Positions 35,354 through 48,022 of a DNA stretch of 64,000 bases are shown one piece after another. The position numbers were made by a program, and so were the translations under genes. The notes under the pieces are model-generated. The model was not told where the DNA came from. It saw only the letters and a program-made list of their open reading frames with translations, and ran no database searches. Source of the stretch: Caprella mutica (lineage: Eukaryota > Arthropoda > Malacostraca > Amphipoda > Caprellidae); contig CANNZV010000498.1 of assembly GCA_947561585.1 (NCBI GenBank), forward strand, positions 457,907 through 521,906. Reading direction: 5' to 3'. Position 1 is the first letter of the stretch; the number at the start of each line of letters is the position of its first letter.

Positions 35354-36650
35354 CAGGGTGGGGCGTAAGTTTGGAAGCAAATGAAAGTGCATATTATAAT
35401 CCAACGAAAAATATATTTAATAATTTACAGTTATGTATTATTACATAAGGGTTTTAAGAATTCAAAAATCATAAATTTATTCAAAATGTCCCCACTTGTT
35501 TTTAATAAAAGCCTCAAATCTCCTCCGAACTCCTCCTACTGCGGCACGCAACTGTTCTTGTGAAATTTCCTTCCAAAATCTCTGGAGCGAACGCTTTAAA
35601 TCATCCACACTGCGATGGAATTTACCACAGGCCTTTGGTTCAAGAATGGACCATACCAAAAAGTCCATAGGATTAACATCTGGGGAGCAGGGAGGCCACA
35701 TTTCTTTGGACCAAAACCGTGGAAGATGATCATGTCACAAGTTTTGAGTGACATTTGCAGTATGTGAAGTCGCGCCGTCTTGCTGAAATGTCCATAGAGT
35801 GTCATTACCGAAGTGATCCTTAGCTGACTCCAACATTGGAGTCAAAATATTCTCAATATAACATTTAGCATTGATTTTGACGCCTTGTTCCACAAAAATT
35901 GAAGGAGATCTCCAAGTTTCTGAAACGACGGCCCAGACCATTACTGAAGCAGGTTTCATGGTTCTGTGGACAGTTTTTTGGTTGTATGGGATGTCTTTTG
36001 CACTTTTACCAATTATTCTGTCATTCCTCCGGTTGTGAGCCATTTCCACTGTGAAATTTTTTTCGTCAGACCAAACAATTTCACTAGCCGTGCCAGACTT
36101 CAATTCTCTCAGAAGTGCTTTGCTTCTCTCCAATCTCTTTTTCTTTACAGCTTCTGACAGAGTCTGTCTCTTTTGGAGGGTGAAAGAGGACATCTTTAGG
36201 TCTTCTTTGACAACTCTTCTCATTGTTCACGGACTCACATTAGCTGTTTTGGCTAACAATCGTATTGACCTTTTCGGGTTACTCCTGATCTTCTCTCGGG
36301 CACATTTTATCAGTTGTTTGGTGCGTTGTGAGCGTGGTCTACCACTTCTTGGACGATCAGTCAAGTCTCCTCTCTCATTAAAACGCTTTACACACTTCCA
36401 AAAAGTCGATCTCGCTATTGAGAGAGTCTTTGAAATGACGGAATCTGACTTCCCGGCACGGTGTAGAGCAATAATGGCTTCTCTTTTGTCTGACATTTTT
36501 GAATTGACTAAATTTTTGTAAAAAATAACACTGCCACGTCATAATGTAGTGTCTCTACTATAGTTCAAACCCTATCACCTACTTAGGAACTTATTTTCAA
36601 GAATTATATTAATGTTTGAAAAATTGCTTCCAAACTTACGCCCCACCCTG
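35354..36650 (-). mobile_element. Mariner-family transposon (DD37D), nearly intact
   Basis: 1297 bp, TA-flanked. Perfect 27-bp TIRs begin CAGGGTGGGGCGTAAGTTTG. It carries a minus-strand transposase occupying most of the element, interrupted only by two in-frame TGA codons. This is the best-preserved DNA transposon in the window. Confidence 0.95.
35477..36496 (-). pseudogene. DD37D mariner transposase with two TGA stops
   Basis: About 340 codons in a single frame. N-terminal helix-turn-helix (MSDKREAIIALHRAG, SKTLSIARSTFWKCVKRF), the GRPR-like linker RSGRPRSQRT, then the catalytic core: IVWSDEKNF (first Asp), FQQDGATSHTA (second Asp), CSPDVNPMDFLVW (third Asp) with 37 residues between the last two. 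That spacing is typical of maT/mori-like mariners. TGA stops follow ANVSP (36226-36224) and TQNL (near 35734). Both sit where Arg and Trp are likely in relatives (inference). Intact otherwise, so it decayed recently. Confidence 0.92.
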
Positions 36651-36824
36651 TATAAGCGCCTACCAGATAAAATTTTCCAATTTGGTAGATTAAACTTGCA
36701 CTCATGAAAATGTATTTGTATCTACAATTAGCTATATAGAATATATGTACATGAACTACCATCACTCTCAGTTGAAAAACACATCTTTCGATTTACGAGC
36801 TTTGCAAAGCTGAAGTTATACCAA

Positions 36825-37060
36825 CCAGCCGGCTAACATAGCCCTTCTGAGCCGTGACAATCGTCACATCGTGTTATCTTCAGATCTTCTCAGTGTAGTT
36901 TTAGAAACGAGGGATAGTACATGTGTATGCGTCGCTCTCAGACCTGACTGAGTAACGGTTTCCGTTAGCATCTTACAGGCGGCTAACATAGCCGTGACAA
37001 TCGTGTTATCTTCTCAGTGTTATTTTAGACAAGAGGGTAAGTGCACGCATAGTAAATAAA
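36825..37060 (+). repeat. R1-related fragments
   Basis: Two partial direct copies of the R1 start: GGCTAACATAGCC, GTGACAATCG, GTGTTATCTTC, then AACGAGGGATAGTACA at 36900 and AGAGGGTAAGTGCACGC at 37030. Diverged from the main R1 copies. Confidence 0.7.
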
Positions 37061-37369
37061 TAGAGAAGTATACCAAGTACAATATTGGAACATCAAAAAA
37101 TACTCTGAGTGACGTCATACAAAGTATTTTCCATTTTGTTTTTAAATAAAAAATGTTCTACTATTCAGTTAAACGTGCATTTTCATGGAAATTAACTTAC
37201 ATAAAATTGTTTTTATCACGTTTTACACTCTATTCACTTATAATATTCACCTTATAATACATGAGAGTACTCTATGCGACGCCATTTGTTTACATCGTTT
37301 CTGAAGAATGGATCAAGTTCACCCGTCAATTAATTCGAAACTTAGTATACTTTTCTATTTATTTACTAT
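37061..37369. other. Spacer with one CRE palindrome
   Basis: TGACGTCA at 37110; otherwise AT-rich and featureless. Confidence 0.4.
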
Positions 37370-37662
37370 GAGTGCACGCGTTTGCGTCGATCTCAGAGCT
37401 GACAGAGTAAGTTGAGTAACGGCTCTCGTTAGCTCAACAGTTGATGTTAACTTACTCATTATTCTTCATAATACTTTAGGTATCTAATCATTTTAATGAT
37501 TTTACTCTATAATTTTCTCATCTTTGGACATTTAACTGATGTAAGAAGATTAATTGATAAATATTTAGGCAACAGATGCAATGTTAATGACTTAAATAAA
37601 CGTTTGGTGGAGCGCGTACTAGATGCGTACACTCTTCCTCGTTTATGAAACGTCACTGAGCC

Positions 37663-40600
37663 CAGTGTTGCCAGAGGAGTAAAATAAAATCCTTGGAATT
37701 TTTCATCATAAATCCTTGGAATTACCAAAAGATTCATTTGAAATAAAAATTTTAATGGTTATTAATTAATTGCTATGGCAATTATTACAATTTTCATAAA
37801 AATGTTCAAAATAATATGTGAGTCATTAATGTATATATTAGATTTGGGCAAAAAATACTATGATTAATAATAATAATTTTTATTACTAACAATACAAGTA
37901 TACAAAAACTTGTAATTCCATTTTGTTTTCAATGCAAGAGATTAATCAAATTAAATATTAATTAACATATATTTTATATCTACGTAAATGCATTAATACA
38001 TTTTGCTATCCATTTTATCCATCATTTTCTTGTTTATTTGGAAGTCATAGCAGTTACTGCTTTTGAGTAAATTTTGTGTGTGGAGGATTCCAAACAAAGT
38101 GTCGGTCTTAAGGTGATTCCTCAGCTTGGTTTTCATCCTATTGATTGCAGAAAAATTCTCTCAACGTTGGCACTGGAATGTGGTAGACAAAGCTGATTCT
38201 TACAGAACATTGATAAGTTTTGAAATGTTCTTGTTCCATCTCCGTTCTGTATGGCGGCAACAGCATTCTAAAACTGAACAACATTGGTGTAGTTCTTCAC
38301 TTCATCTAACGAATTTCGTAGGAGCCTCCATTCATTGTCGATTTCCTGCAGTGTGTTCATTTTGGACGATATACTCAAATCTTCGCAATAGAGGAACTAA
38401 AGTCCGAATCTCTTTCTAAGAAACAATTTCTGGGTCCAATGCCTTTAAAAGAGTAAATGTTTGATCATTGAAGGGGAATCTCTTAATAATTTGGTGAGAA
38501 GCTTCAATTAGGAAATCAAGACATTTTAATTTGAAGTGTTTCACCAGGTCTGTTGGCAAATCTGCCTCCAATAATTTGGCTACTTTTATACCCAAGTAAA
38601 TGTTTTCTAGCTTTTCAAACTGGTGAAGGTCGCTTTTATTAACGTCTTTCAGAGGCGTATCATTAAGATACGTTTCCTTCATGTAGCATCCTAATATGGT
38701 CTTTAATGCGTGGGATACGGATGTCTCTATCTTGTGAATCTGTGGATACTCTGCTTGCATTGTTCTATTTAGACGATTAAATACTGGTAGGATGAAATGA
38801 TAGGAAAAGCTTTGTTGTTGGATCTCTCAGTTTGTTGAGAATAGTTTCGGAGCTCACTAATTTCTCAACCAAAACAGCATCAGTAAAGTACAGTTCGAGA
38901 GCCGAATACTGCTCCAATAAACGTGACACAACAACTTTTAATGATAACCACCGAGTTTGAGAAGGATGGAGAATTTTGTGTGGTTTGACATCAACAAAGG
39001 TTTGGAACTCATCCAGTGTTCCGGTTCGTTTTGGGCTAGACTGAATGTGATTATAAACGCTTCTAGCCAGATCCTAAATACCACGGGGCAATTTCAAACA
39101 CGCATATGAGGCACATAACGCAAAAGAGTGTCAAATACATTTCATGGAAAATACATCTGGGTTTTCCTCTCTGAAGCGCGAAACCAATGAATTTTGCGAA
39201 CCAAACATGGTATTAGCTCCATCAGCTCCAAATCCAATCATATTATCTTTGTATGGAATACCATTTTCCACGAAGAAATTCACAATTTGTTTGAAGAGGG
39301 TTTCTGCCGTAGCCTCATGGACTTGGATTAGTCCAAGGAAATTATCACTAATCACGTTTTCATTTTTACCACCATGCAAAGGTGTTTCGAGCAGCTTTTA
39401 TCAGTTGATTCATCAACAATCAGAGAAAACTTCTCCTTCCGCAAATTTTCGAGAATGTTCTCGAAGTTTGTTTTCCCTATTACGTTTTTAACCACAGCCG
39501 TGCATTTCGATCTGTTGCACTTGATTCCTTTGGCAACTTCCGAATCCGAACATGTTGCCTTAATTAGTTGAACAAGATGATCTGAAGTGTTGAAGGCAAC
39601 ATCATGCTCTGCAGCATACGCAGCAATCCAAATCTCCGCAGTTTTAATTTTTTTTTCTACTGAGCTCCGTCCAATAACAGAAGCCATTTCCAGTATGCTT
39701 TGTTGACCTCTGGTTGAAGAAGAATTTGCGATGTTCTTTTTCGATGTAGCGTGACGCGATAGGTCACTTTTCCCTTCTTTAATGGTTAAATTGATTTGAC
39801 ATGCTGTACAAAACGCTTTTGTTGGATCTTCATTGCTTGTTAGAAGCCAGGGTTTGAATTGTTCAAGCCATAAGGATGGCATTTTGACATCATATTTCTT
39901 TTTCTGAGGCTGAGAAGCACGTTCTGGCGTCTTGTTACCATCCTCACTGTCGCTAGCCATCACTGAAATCGACAAAAAAATTATAATCAAATAGTTTATT
40001 CACATAAGGTTGGTTATTCAAATTCTAATTGATTTCAAAATACTATGGGCATTTAAAAACTACTCTTTCGAGAAAATTTAATTGAAAACAAAACTTGAAG
40101 TTATTAAAGAAAATGTTTTAAAATTGTAAAATTAAATAACTGAAAGATAAAAATGATACAATAATTTCAGAATCTATCCTAATAATAACCATAGTGTGTC
40201 TATTTATTTTGTGTCTGCTTTTACACGACGGCTATTAAACATGAAAAATGTACGCTAACAGCCTAACTATGAATACGCACAGGAATATATTGACTTAAAA
40301 TATAAATTCCCCTTTTTAAAATCATTCAATGTTTTTTATCTATAAAACAAATGAGACAATACATAAAATGTAAATTTAATTCAATTAATTAATTCATCCT
40401 AATAACGGGTAATTAATTGGTGTTGGTGATGATCTGTTACTTTTAACGAGTAACGCTAGTAATATATATAATTTTTAATTATTCTTAAGAAGCGGACAAC
40501 AAATGAATCAATAAACACACGAGGGTAATTATTAGTAAAGATTCACATCGGTCTCTATTAAATAACGGCGTGCTAGTGTTATTAATATAATGTATTATAT

Positions 40601-40999
40601 ATTTCTTGACCGTACCCCGTTTTTTACAGGTCTGAACAATGAGGAACGCGAGTTTCTGTAGCCTAACTTGTTGCAACAAGTATAAACAATTTGATTGAAT
40701 ATTGGTGTATGATTTTACAAGTCTGAACAAGTAAAAAAGCGAGTCTCTTTAGCTTAACTGACTGGAAAAAGAAAGAACAGAGCTAACTGAATGCTGGTGT
40801 ATGATAAGTGTTTTCTTTAAATTAAAAATGTGTGTTCAACTAAGATACATTTTAATGTATGAATAACATTTATTATAAAATTTGAGCGATTCAAGTTTTT
40901 CAAGAAAATCCTTGGAATAATGTATAAAATACCTCAAAATCCGTTAAACCTTTAAAAGCAATAAGAATCCTCTGAATTCCTTGGAATATGGCAACACTG
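37663..40999 (-). mobile_element. hAT transposon, full length but inactive
   Basis: 3337 bp. TIRs CAGTGTTGCCA at both ends, extended by an imperfect CCTTGGAAT motif. A perfect 8-bp target duplication ACTGAGCC (37655-37662 and 41000-41007), diagnostic of hAT. Contains a minus-strand transposase pseudogene. A 14-bp remnant of the GC-rich MITE terminus (TTGACCGTACCCC) lies at 40605-40618. Confidence 0.93.
38010..39960 (-). pseudogene. hAT transposase with BED-like zinc finger, decayed
   Basis: Start ATG at 39960 (MASDSEDGNK), just after a plausible splice acceptor (TTTGTCGATTTCAG). An N-terminal zinc finger CTACQINLTIKEGKSDLSRH, then the transposase core with FSLIVDESTDKSCSKHL and FGADGANTMFG. 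Fragments PSQTRWLSLKVVV and ALELYFTDAVLVEKL lie in 38761-39060, a helical segment at 38760-38416, and the dimerisation end (near 38190-38120) shows FSAINRMKTKLRNHL. Several stops and frame changes lie between 38100 and 39130. It resembles the ZBED/SCAND3-like hAT subgroup. Confidence 0.82.
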
Positions 41000-41150
41000 A
41001 CTGAGCCGTGTGCGAATGCTCCCTGAACTGTCAGTCTGTCGCTAGGGTGACGTCATATGTGTGCTGTGACGTCACCACACGACACAGCGGAACAACAAGG
41101 TGCTAACACGATGGTCACGTTTATACGTTGTTGGCACAGTACAGAGAATA

Positions 41151-41688
41151 TATAGTATCCCAGAGCTATAGGGGATATTACGCGTGTCCCGGTAGGCTAT
41201 GACGTCACATGTCAACAATGGTGCGTACGTTTGTACGTACAGTACAAACACAAAAGATGGCTGCAACACACCCAACTTTTGTTAAATAACGTTTTCGGTG
41301 ATATTTTTTTAAATTCCACATTACCGCATGCTATTATCCAATCTTCATAGTCATACGGACGAAAATTAAAAAATGACTGTTGATGAAATTGCTACTGGTC
41401 TTTTTACACCCAAAATAGTAACAAATTTTTAGTCTTGAAGAAGACGATTTATTCAAGATAATTAGATCATTAGTCAGATCGGTCGCGTTGGCCGCCATCT
41501 TAATTCTCTATTCCACGTGACCCACAGCAATTCTGTTTACTATGACGTGACCTATTGTTTACATACATGACGTCACAGCCTACCGAGAATAAAATTGAAT
41601 AATACATGTAACTCCGGTACTATACTATTCTAAGTACTGTGTTGTTGGTTAGTCGTTACACCGCTTCCTTCTACAGTTCTACCTGTAC
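41151..41688. other. Spacer with two CRE palindromes and R1 end
   Basis: TGACGTCA at 41200 and 41568. The last ~45 bp (GTTGTTGGTTAGTCGTTACACCGCTTCCTT) match the R1 right end in two halves. No ORF of interest. Confidence 0.5.
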
Positions 41689-41692
41689 TTAA

Positions 41693-42599
41693 GCCCCGTT
41701 TACATTGACACTCACATTGGAAGCTCACATCCACGGGCAAAGGGCAAGTGCACACTCAAAAAGAGTCTTGACTGTTCACATTTGAAAAGCGTTTGGCGGG
41801 CAGATTGAGACGGTGCGAGAGTTCTTAGTTGGTATTTCAGATTCGATGGCGAGAAATGTTGTCACACTGGACAGAGCCCCAAGTGTAACAACATTAAATA
41901 ATTTATAGTTCACTTTATTACTGTGCTAGTTCCGTATAGTTTGAATTTCAGTTTTTACTTCTCCAAATCTACCTAATATTAATAACTAGTGTACTATCCC
42001 GTTAAAAATAACTGTTTTTTAATGGAAATTGAATTTTAATTCTACGAATTTTCAATTTTCGGAAAATCTTCAGTACCTACCTATTCGGAAAATTTTGTGT
42101 TGTGAGAAAATTTTGTTTTGGAAAAATTGAGTTTTGGGAAATTTTTTATTTTTGGGAAAATATTGAGTTTTCCGAAAAATTTGAATTTTATAAAATAAAA
42201 TTTTTGAGTGTGATGGATTTATACATATATAAAAACACAATGTTCTTTGTTATAGGTTGGGATAATAATAAATTTAGTTTAATGTCATTATTGCTCTCTA
42301 TCTTAAATTTCTATATGCTTTACTTTATGATTTCCTAAGGCATTCGTGAGTCCTATATAGATTAATTAGCTGTTCAACAGCAGCTCTACTCGTTGCCACC
42401 CATTTTGCAGGAGCTTCGATGTTTACAACCTCCCCCTGGTGCATCAATGGACTGACTGAGCCACAGTGAGTGTCACTCAGAGTGTCGAAAAGAATGGCCA
42501 AGTGAGCCTCAAGTTGCCCGCTGGTTTGCCCCTCCACTGCGCGTTTGCCCGTTGTTTCAACACTCAGAGTGTGCAAAAGAGCCTCAATGTAAACGGGAC
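41693..42599 (-). mobile_element. TTAA-type MITE, copy 2 (inverted)
   Basis: TTAA at 41689-41692, then GCCCCGTTTACATTGACACT. It ends TCAATGTAAACGGGAC followed by TTTA. Collinear, in inverse orientation, with 21566-22554, including the internal GAAAATTTTG/GGGAAA short repeats. Confidence 0.88.
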
Positions 42600-42616
42600 T
42601 TTACATGGCATCTTTG

Positions 42617-43477
42617 CACATATCATTGAATATAGAAGATGTCCCACTCCTACGTGGACGCCAGTAGCCAAATAATTATTTAAGTGAGAGCGTATCAGCC
42701 AATCAGAGAGAGGCGTAACGTGACGTCACATATTACAAACCTATGCACAAACAGGTATAAGTATATATATAACGGTCAGAGCTACATTTTCTTTACTTCT
42801 TATAAGCAGATATGGAAATTTTAATTTTCAGGAGAATAGGTTAATTAAAGTCTTATATATTTAATGTATATTCATTATAAAATAGAGAACAAGAATCGAA
42901 GTCGAAATTAAAATATTTCGAGTAAACCGAAGTGTTTTATAAACTGTTCAGTCTCAACGCCATAGTTGCAAGCCTTTATCCACAGATTGTAATCACATTT
43001 CCAGAATAAAAACAGCTTGTACCCATCTTTAGATGTATTGGTGAACATCTAAATGAACATTTTCGCGCATTGCCCATTTTTCACCAGTTAATTTTGATGA
43101 AAGATAAGAAAATTATTGAATTAGGCAGAAAATACAGCGCACACTCTCCGCTCATGATATTGCATCAGAAATAAACCAAAGCTTCAAATTCGTACTGAAC
43201 ACACACACACACGTACAAAACATGTACAGAACAGTAATAATTATATTATTTATAAATATATAATTTTATTATCAGTTCAATTATATCATGAGTAAATATT
43301 TCGATTTTAAATTCAATACTATTCTCTTTTGTTGTTTAATGGATAATTAAAAATAAATAATATATCAATCGTAGGCAACTCCAATGATACGTCACGTTAC
43401 GCACTCCTCCGCTGCCAGGTGTCGCTAGAAAATTAAAAATACTGTAGTGGAATATCTTCTATATTCAATGATCTTAG
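42617..43477. mobile_element. P-like MITE A (CACAG-type ends)
   Basis: About 860 bp with inverse termini ATCATTGAATATAGAAGAT and ATCTTCTATATTCAATGAT. The outermost bases are CACAT on the left and CTTAG on the right. CCAAT (42699) lies 17 bp from TGACGTCA (42721). Contains an (AC)n run at 43199-43213. Its inverse twin is at 57069-57860. No coding capacity. Confidence 0.78.
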
Positions 43478-43565
43478 CACAGACCAATGAATACCAAGAT
43501 GTTTCAATGCTACCTGGACATCAAAACTCACTGATTTGAATCGAGCGTGCGCGTGAACCAATCAG

Positions 43566-44290
43566 AGAATTATGGGTGCGTGACGTCATCGGTTGAAATA
43601 GAAAATATAATAGTTTTCTATACACCAAGTTGTACAGGGGGATACTAATTCATTCGATTTAGTTTTCTATATTATTAAGGGTGAACTAATTCAAAATTGA
43701 AACGTCGAATTAAGAACGTATTTTTAACGAATGTAGAATAGAATTATGGGTGCGTGACGTCATTGGTTGAAATAGAAAATATAGCTTTCTATACAGCAAG
43801 TTGTACAGGGGAAACTAATTTATTCGATTTAGTTTTCTATATTATTTAAGGGTGAACTAATTCAAAGTTGAAACGTCGAACTAAAATTAATTTTAATGAA
43901 TGTAGATTAGAATCAGGTATGGGTGCGTGACGTCATTGATCAAAATAGAAAATAAAATAGTCTTCTGTACAGCAAGTTTTTCAAGGAAAATTAATTCAAT
44001 TATCCTAATTTTCTAGGATATTATTTTATGGTGAACTAATTGAAACTTAAAGGCGAATTGAAAACGTATTTTCACTGAATATTGACTAAAATAAATATGA
44101 ATTATGGGTGCGTGACGTCATTTAGCCAAAAAAAAGAAGAAACCGTTTTCTATACAGACCTATGGTAGATGTTCAGGAGAAACTGATGGGACAAATCATA
44201 AATCTTGTTTTCTAGGCTATAATATTTAAGTGTGAAACAATTTCAACTTAAAGATTCAACAGAAAACTTCTTTTAAAAAAGAATAAAATT
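43566..44290. repeat. Four tandem ~174-bp units, each with a CRE
   Basis: The phrase ATTATGGGTGCGTGACGTCA recurs (with small changes) at about 43569, 43744, 43916 and 44101. Each is followed by a GAAAATA-rich stretch, ACAGCAAG-type sequence, TTTTCTA..ATT and GGTGAACTAATT. Spacings are about 174, 173 and 185 bp. The first unit also has CCAAT (43558) 18 bp before the CRE. Confidence 0.9.
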
Positions 44291-44980
44291 AGGACACAGT
44301 TTATTTAAAGATTAAATGTAATTACTATGTCAAAATTCCTTAAACTTCAACGGTATAAATGTTTTAATTATGAGAGCTCTACACAAATATTCTTACAGAG
44401 TGTAGGACATCATCAAGTGAAAGATAAATACTGCCTAAAAGAAAATATATTCAGTTAGAAATGCAATCTATTTAAAGTACAAATTTCTCTACATAGAATA
44501 TAATACTATAGCTGGTATAAACAGTCTTCTTCACTTCTGGATAAATATAATAAAATTTAATAAACACAATTTAATTCTTGAGCGGTAATTTCACATATTT
44601 TAATAATAATTAAATTATTCAAATGGTGGCAATTAAACTTTATGTAACATAGTAAAATGTGACAATATGAGTTCGTATTTATCTTTTTACTTAAATTGGG
44701 ATGATAAAAAAGATCAAGATGCAGGGAAAGAAGGAACTTGGAAGTGAAAATTAAATATATTAAACGTAGATACATATATAAATATTCTAATATAACCAAA
44801 CTTAATTCATTATCAAGGTTTTTCTATGAACCGAGATTGTAGTAATGTGCTTCTATTTCACTTGAAAAAGATCATGAAGCTAGTAGCTACACAATTTCTT
44901 CAAAAACTTGCAACTAAAAATATTTAGAATATATAATAAATTCTGAATCCGAAATAAATATGGCAAATATAAAATGAATC

Positions 44981-45472
44981 TCATAATTTACATTCTGTAT
45001 CGCTAATAGTAGAGTCGTCTTGCCTCTTCTTAGAAAAGCTGGCGTGGCTATCATCTGACTCCATATTCTGAAATAGATTCAAAAGATATAATAATTTGAA
45101 TAGTAGCTATATATAACTAGTTTGAACAAGAGGTAAGTGGTCAATCTACAATCTTCATTTACAGAGCATCTGAATTATTCTAATTAAAGAGTTTGTCCAT
45201 AAAAATAGATACAGGAGGCAACATCACAAAGAGATTATCAGATTATCTTGTTTTAAAAAAATCCAAAAGCCAAAAGATTAGTCGAGTTAACTCACCTGTG
45301 TGTTGTCTACATCATTGAAAGCTACTGAGAAAGACCTCTTAGTTTCCTGGCCACTCCTTTACAGTCTGAGAAGCAAATGTAGAGTCATGGCTGTTGCCTT
45401 TCAATCAGGACAGGTCGCCGCTGCTGGGGAAGAATAGCTAGTTGCTGATGCAACTCCATGTCTCTGTATGCC
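44981..45472 (-). pseudogene. Two decayed 3'-terminal exons of element P1
   Basis: Exon at 45472-45296 between acceptor TTTTTCAG and donor CAG|GTGAG. It reads YRDMELHQQLAILPQQRRPV, then shifts frame twice, ending FSVAFNDVDNTQ. The next exon, 45067-44981, follows acceptor ATTTCAG and reads NMESDDSHASFSKKRQDDST to a TGA stop. Splice phases match across the intron. These are probably C-terminal exons of a P-type transposase gene, inferred from position and the shared intron sequence. Confidence 0.5.
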
Positions 45473-47529
45473 CTGAAAAATAATAAAATATTGAAAATTA
45501 ATTTAGACTAGCAAATTACCCAGGCATAACATCAAATTGAGAGTTATTAATTTAAACATTCCAATAAACATTTGTATTTTTATACTGCAAATTAACTTTT
45601 ATTGATTAATGGAAAGTAATCTATGTCATTTTAAATATTAAATAAAGCATGACCCAAGAAAGCTATTGGCTGCATTCTGGACAATTAAAATTGTACCAGA
45701 GATATTCTAGAATCTAGTTCATAAATATACAGGCAAATACAGATCATTAGGGAACCAAATATCACTCTAATTATATCAAACGTGGTGACCTGGGTTTATT
45801 AAGAAGCATTTTCTCAGAGCAGTAGTGACTTCCCATGTTTCATAGGCTCATCAATTTTGAACTAAACTTTCACAATAATTCTACTCCGAGCCAATTTTAG
45901 TATTTTTTGAAGATTTGACATGGGAACTCAAGGATCATATCATGATAGAAAATTAGAAATTAAAATTTTAAATAGAAATTTAGCTTTAGTTTATTGATTA
46001 GCAGCTGTGTTTCCAGATGATGGATGGACATCTGTAACCCAATATTTGAGCCAAGCCAACTTTGGTTCATTTTGAAGATACAAAGCCAAAATTAACTGTT
46101 TAACATGGGGAAAATAAGAATTTCTAAAAGAATTTAAGTCAATACCTAGACATACCTATCTGAGATTTGAAATGTTAGCCAATTATTTGGCTTTAATGGA
46201 AATACTCTCATTACTCTAAATCATGGCTGAAAATTTTCAAAGCATGCACTAAGTCGCCAATATATTGCGGACTTTTTGCGGGGTGAAATTATGAAATAAA
46301 ATGAAAAAACTGTAATTAACAGTTGAATCACTAAAAAAATTGCCATAGCATGCATGCTCCATGCATCTGACCTGAAACATTATCAAACATAACGAATTAA
46401 TGATGTATTAAACTGTAAATTCTCCACTACTAAGACGCCAAATATGATATCTACTTTAAAAGGAGTTAAATGTGGCGAGCTAAATCCATTTTTTCATCAA
46501 ACTAACGACTTTCCTGCCACACTTTGAAACATTGGCTGGTTGCAAGCTAGTCTGAAAAGAATGTCTCCTCAGAGCCAGGATTTTTTTGTACAGAAATGTG
46601 GATTTGGGCGCAGGCCGCAACAACTAACATGGAGCATAAGAATTATATAGCCCTTGGCCACAGGATTAATCCAAAGATCCTATCATACTTTTCAAACTGG
46701 GTTGCACCGTTGCAACTTGCAAGATAATTAATTGAATTTAATTGACATGCAATCCAATCCAGTCTGCAAAAGATGCATGAAGTTGTGAAGTTTATCCAGC
46801 AACTACCTAATGAGGCAGTTGAGGCCTTGAAATTAGTTTCCTGAATTATCCGGTGGTAATTTTCTAATCAATTCCTATGTTTACAGTATACATGTAGATA
46901 ATTAGTGGAGAGATTTTTGGGTCATTTTGGAAGGAAATTTGAAAATCTTTCGAGACAAATTGCCCCAAAAATTAAATATCAGTAGACTGTCAGACTGATT
47001 GTGCATGCTTTGCAGACTAACATGTAATGAGACATGGTATATCTACCTAGGGTCACACAGGTAAATTGCGGCCCTATATATATAATTTCTAATTGCAATC
47101 GCTATCTCTAAAGCCTGCTGAACCTAATTCATATTGAAATGTTGCACATAAAAACTTAAAAAGTCTGCAGAATGTGTCTCTTCTTCCGCTGAGATTTTAT
47201 TTTGAGAGACAGTTATTCTCTGACTCTCAGCAGCAGATTCTCTGACTATCAGCAGACTCTCAGCTCTGACTCTTGCAGCCTAAATTAATAGTAACATTAT
47301 TCTAACATAAGCATAGGAATTACCTAATTGAAAACCACCAGAAGAAAAATTAAAGGTAAGTTTAGTAATATAGGAATTAATTCATGATCTCCTGCAGAGA
47401 TCTCCAATTTCTAAAATTCAATCAAAAACTCTCAGAGATTCTTGGAAAAATGTTGGATAACATGGAATTTAAAACCTTTCATTTATACTTATGATTAAGA
47501 TCTAAGTATGCCCTATGGAAAGATAGAAC
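45473..47529 (-). other. Intron-like sequence related to the THAP gene intron 1
   Basis: No exon recognised. Blocks such as AATTCCTATGTTTACA, TTGGGGCAATTT-type and GAGGCCTTGAAATT match, inverted, phrases at 58490-58870. Short GGAGAG/CTCTCC motifs abound in both places. Confidence 0.5.
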
Positions 47530-48022
47530 CAAAGACAATATAAGACAAAGACAATATATATATAAGACGCTCAACTCCATGTTATAAAATACGGAGCATG
47601 TTTGCACTGACGTCAGCACTCGGACTCAACTTATAGCCAATCAGCGTTAATGTACACCTACAACTTGGTGTCTTCAAAGACAATATCGTACCTGAATAGG
47701 TTAATACTTACTTAGTTAACCTAGTTATGATTATTCTTCGTTAAAAAGAGGGTCGATTATGTTTAAAATACTAAGTTGAACCACATATGCGATCTTGTAG
47801 ACTTAATTAATATAAAGTAATTACTAATTAGTTATGTAATCCCTAATCATTAGAGGAAGGATATTTGTAACTACTAAAGATTGTCCCCCTATGAATTTCA
47901 AGGGGGCGGGAGGTCGTACAATTATCATTGTTTGCTGTGACGTATGCTACTGATCGCTTCTGATTGGTTATTATTCTTGAATGTGCCCTATCAAGTTGAG
48001 CGTCTATCTAATATTGTCTTTG
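47530..48022. mobile_element. 493-bp MITE with 7-bp target duplication, copy 1
   Basis: Ends CAAAGACAATAT and ATATTGTCTTTG; sub-terminal GACGCTCAACT / AGTTGAGCGTC. Flanks ATAGAAC / ATAGATC (7 bp, one mismatch). Near one end TGACGTCA (47608) with CCAAT (47637); near the other GTGACGTATG with ATTGG. Same family as 51778-52246. Confidence 0.85.

Larger units (their letters stand above)
37370..41150 (+). repeat. R1 repeat, copy c, split by a hAT element
   Basis: R1 sequence runs 37370-37662 and continues at 41000-41150 after the hAT element, with the 8-bp target ACTGAGCC duplicated. The short conserved frame is present here too (FLIFGHLTDVRRLIDKYL). The right part has the CRE pair at 41048 and 41067. 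Confidence 0.85.

Noticed and set aside
36051..36521. 156-aa plus-strand ORF
   Set aside because: Antisense shadow of the DD37D mariner transposase.
39144..39491. 115-aa plus-strand ORF
   Set aside because: Antisense shadow of the hAT transposase pseudogene.
44557..44799. 80-aa minus-strand ORF in P1
   Set aside because: Low-complexity Leu/Ile/Tyr composition driven by AT content; no splice signals or motif.
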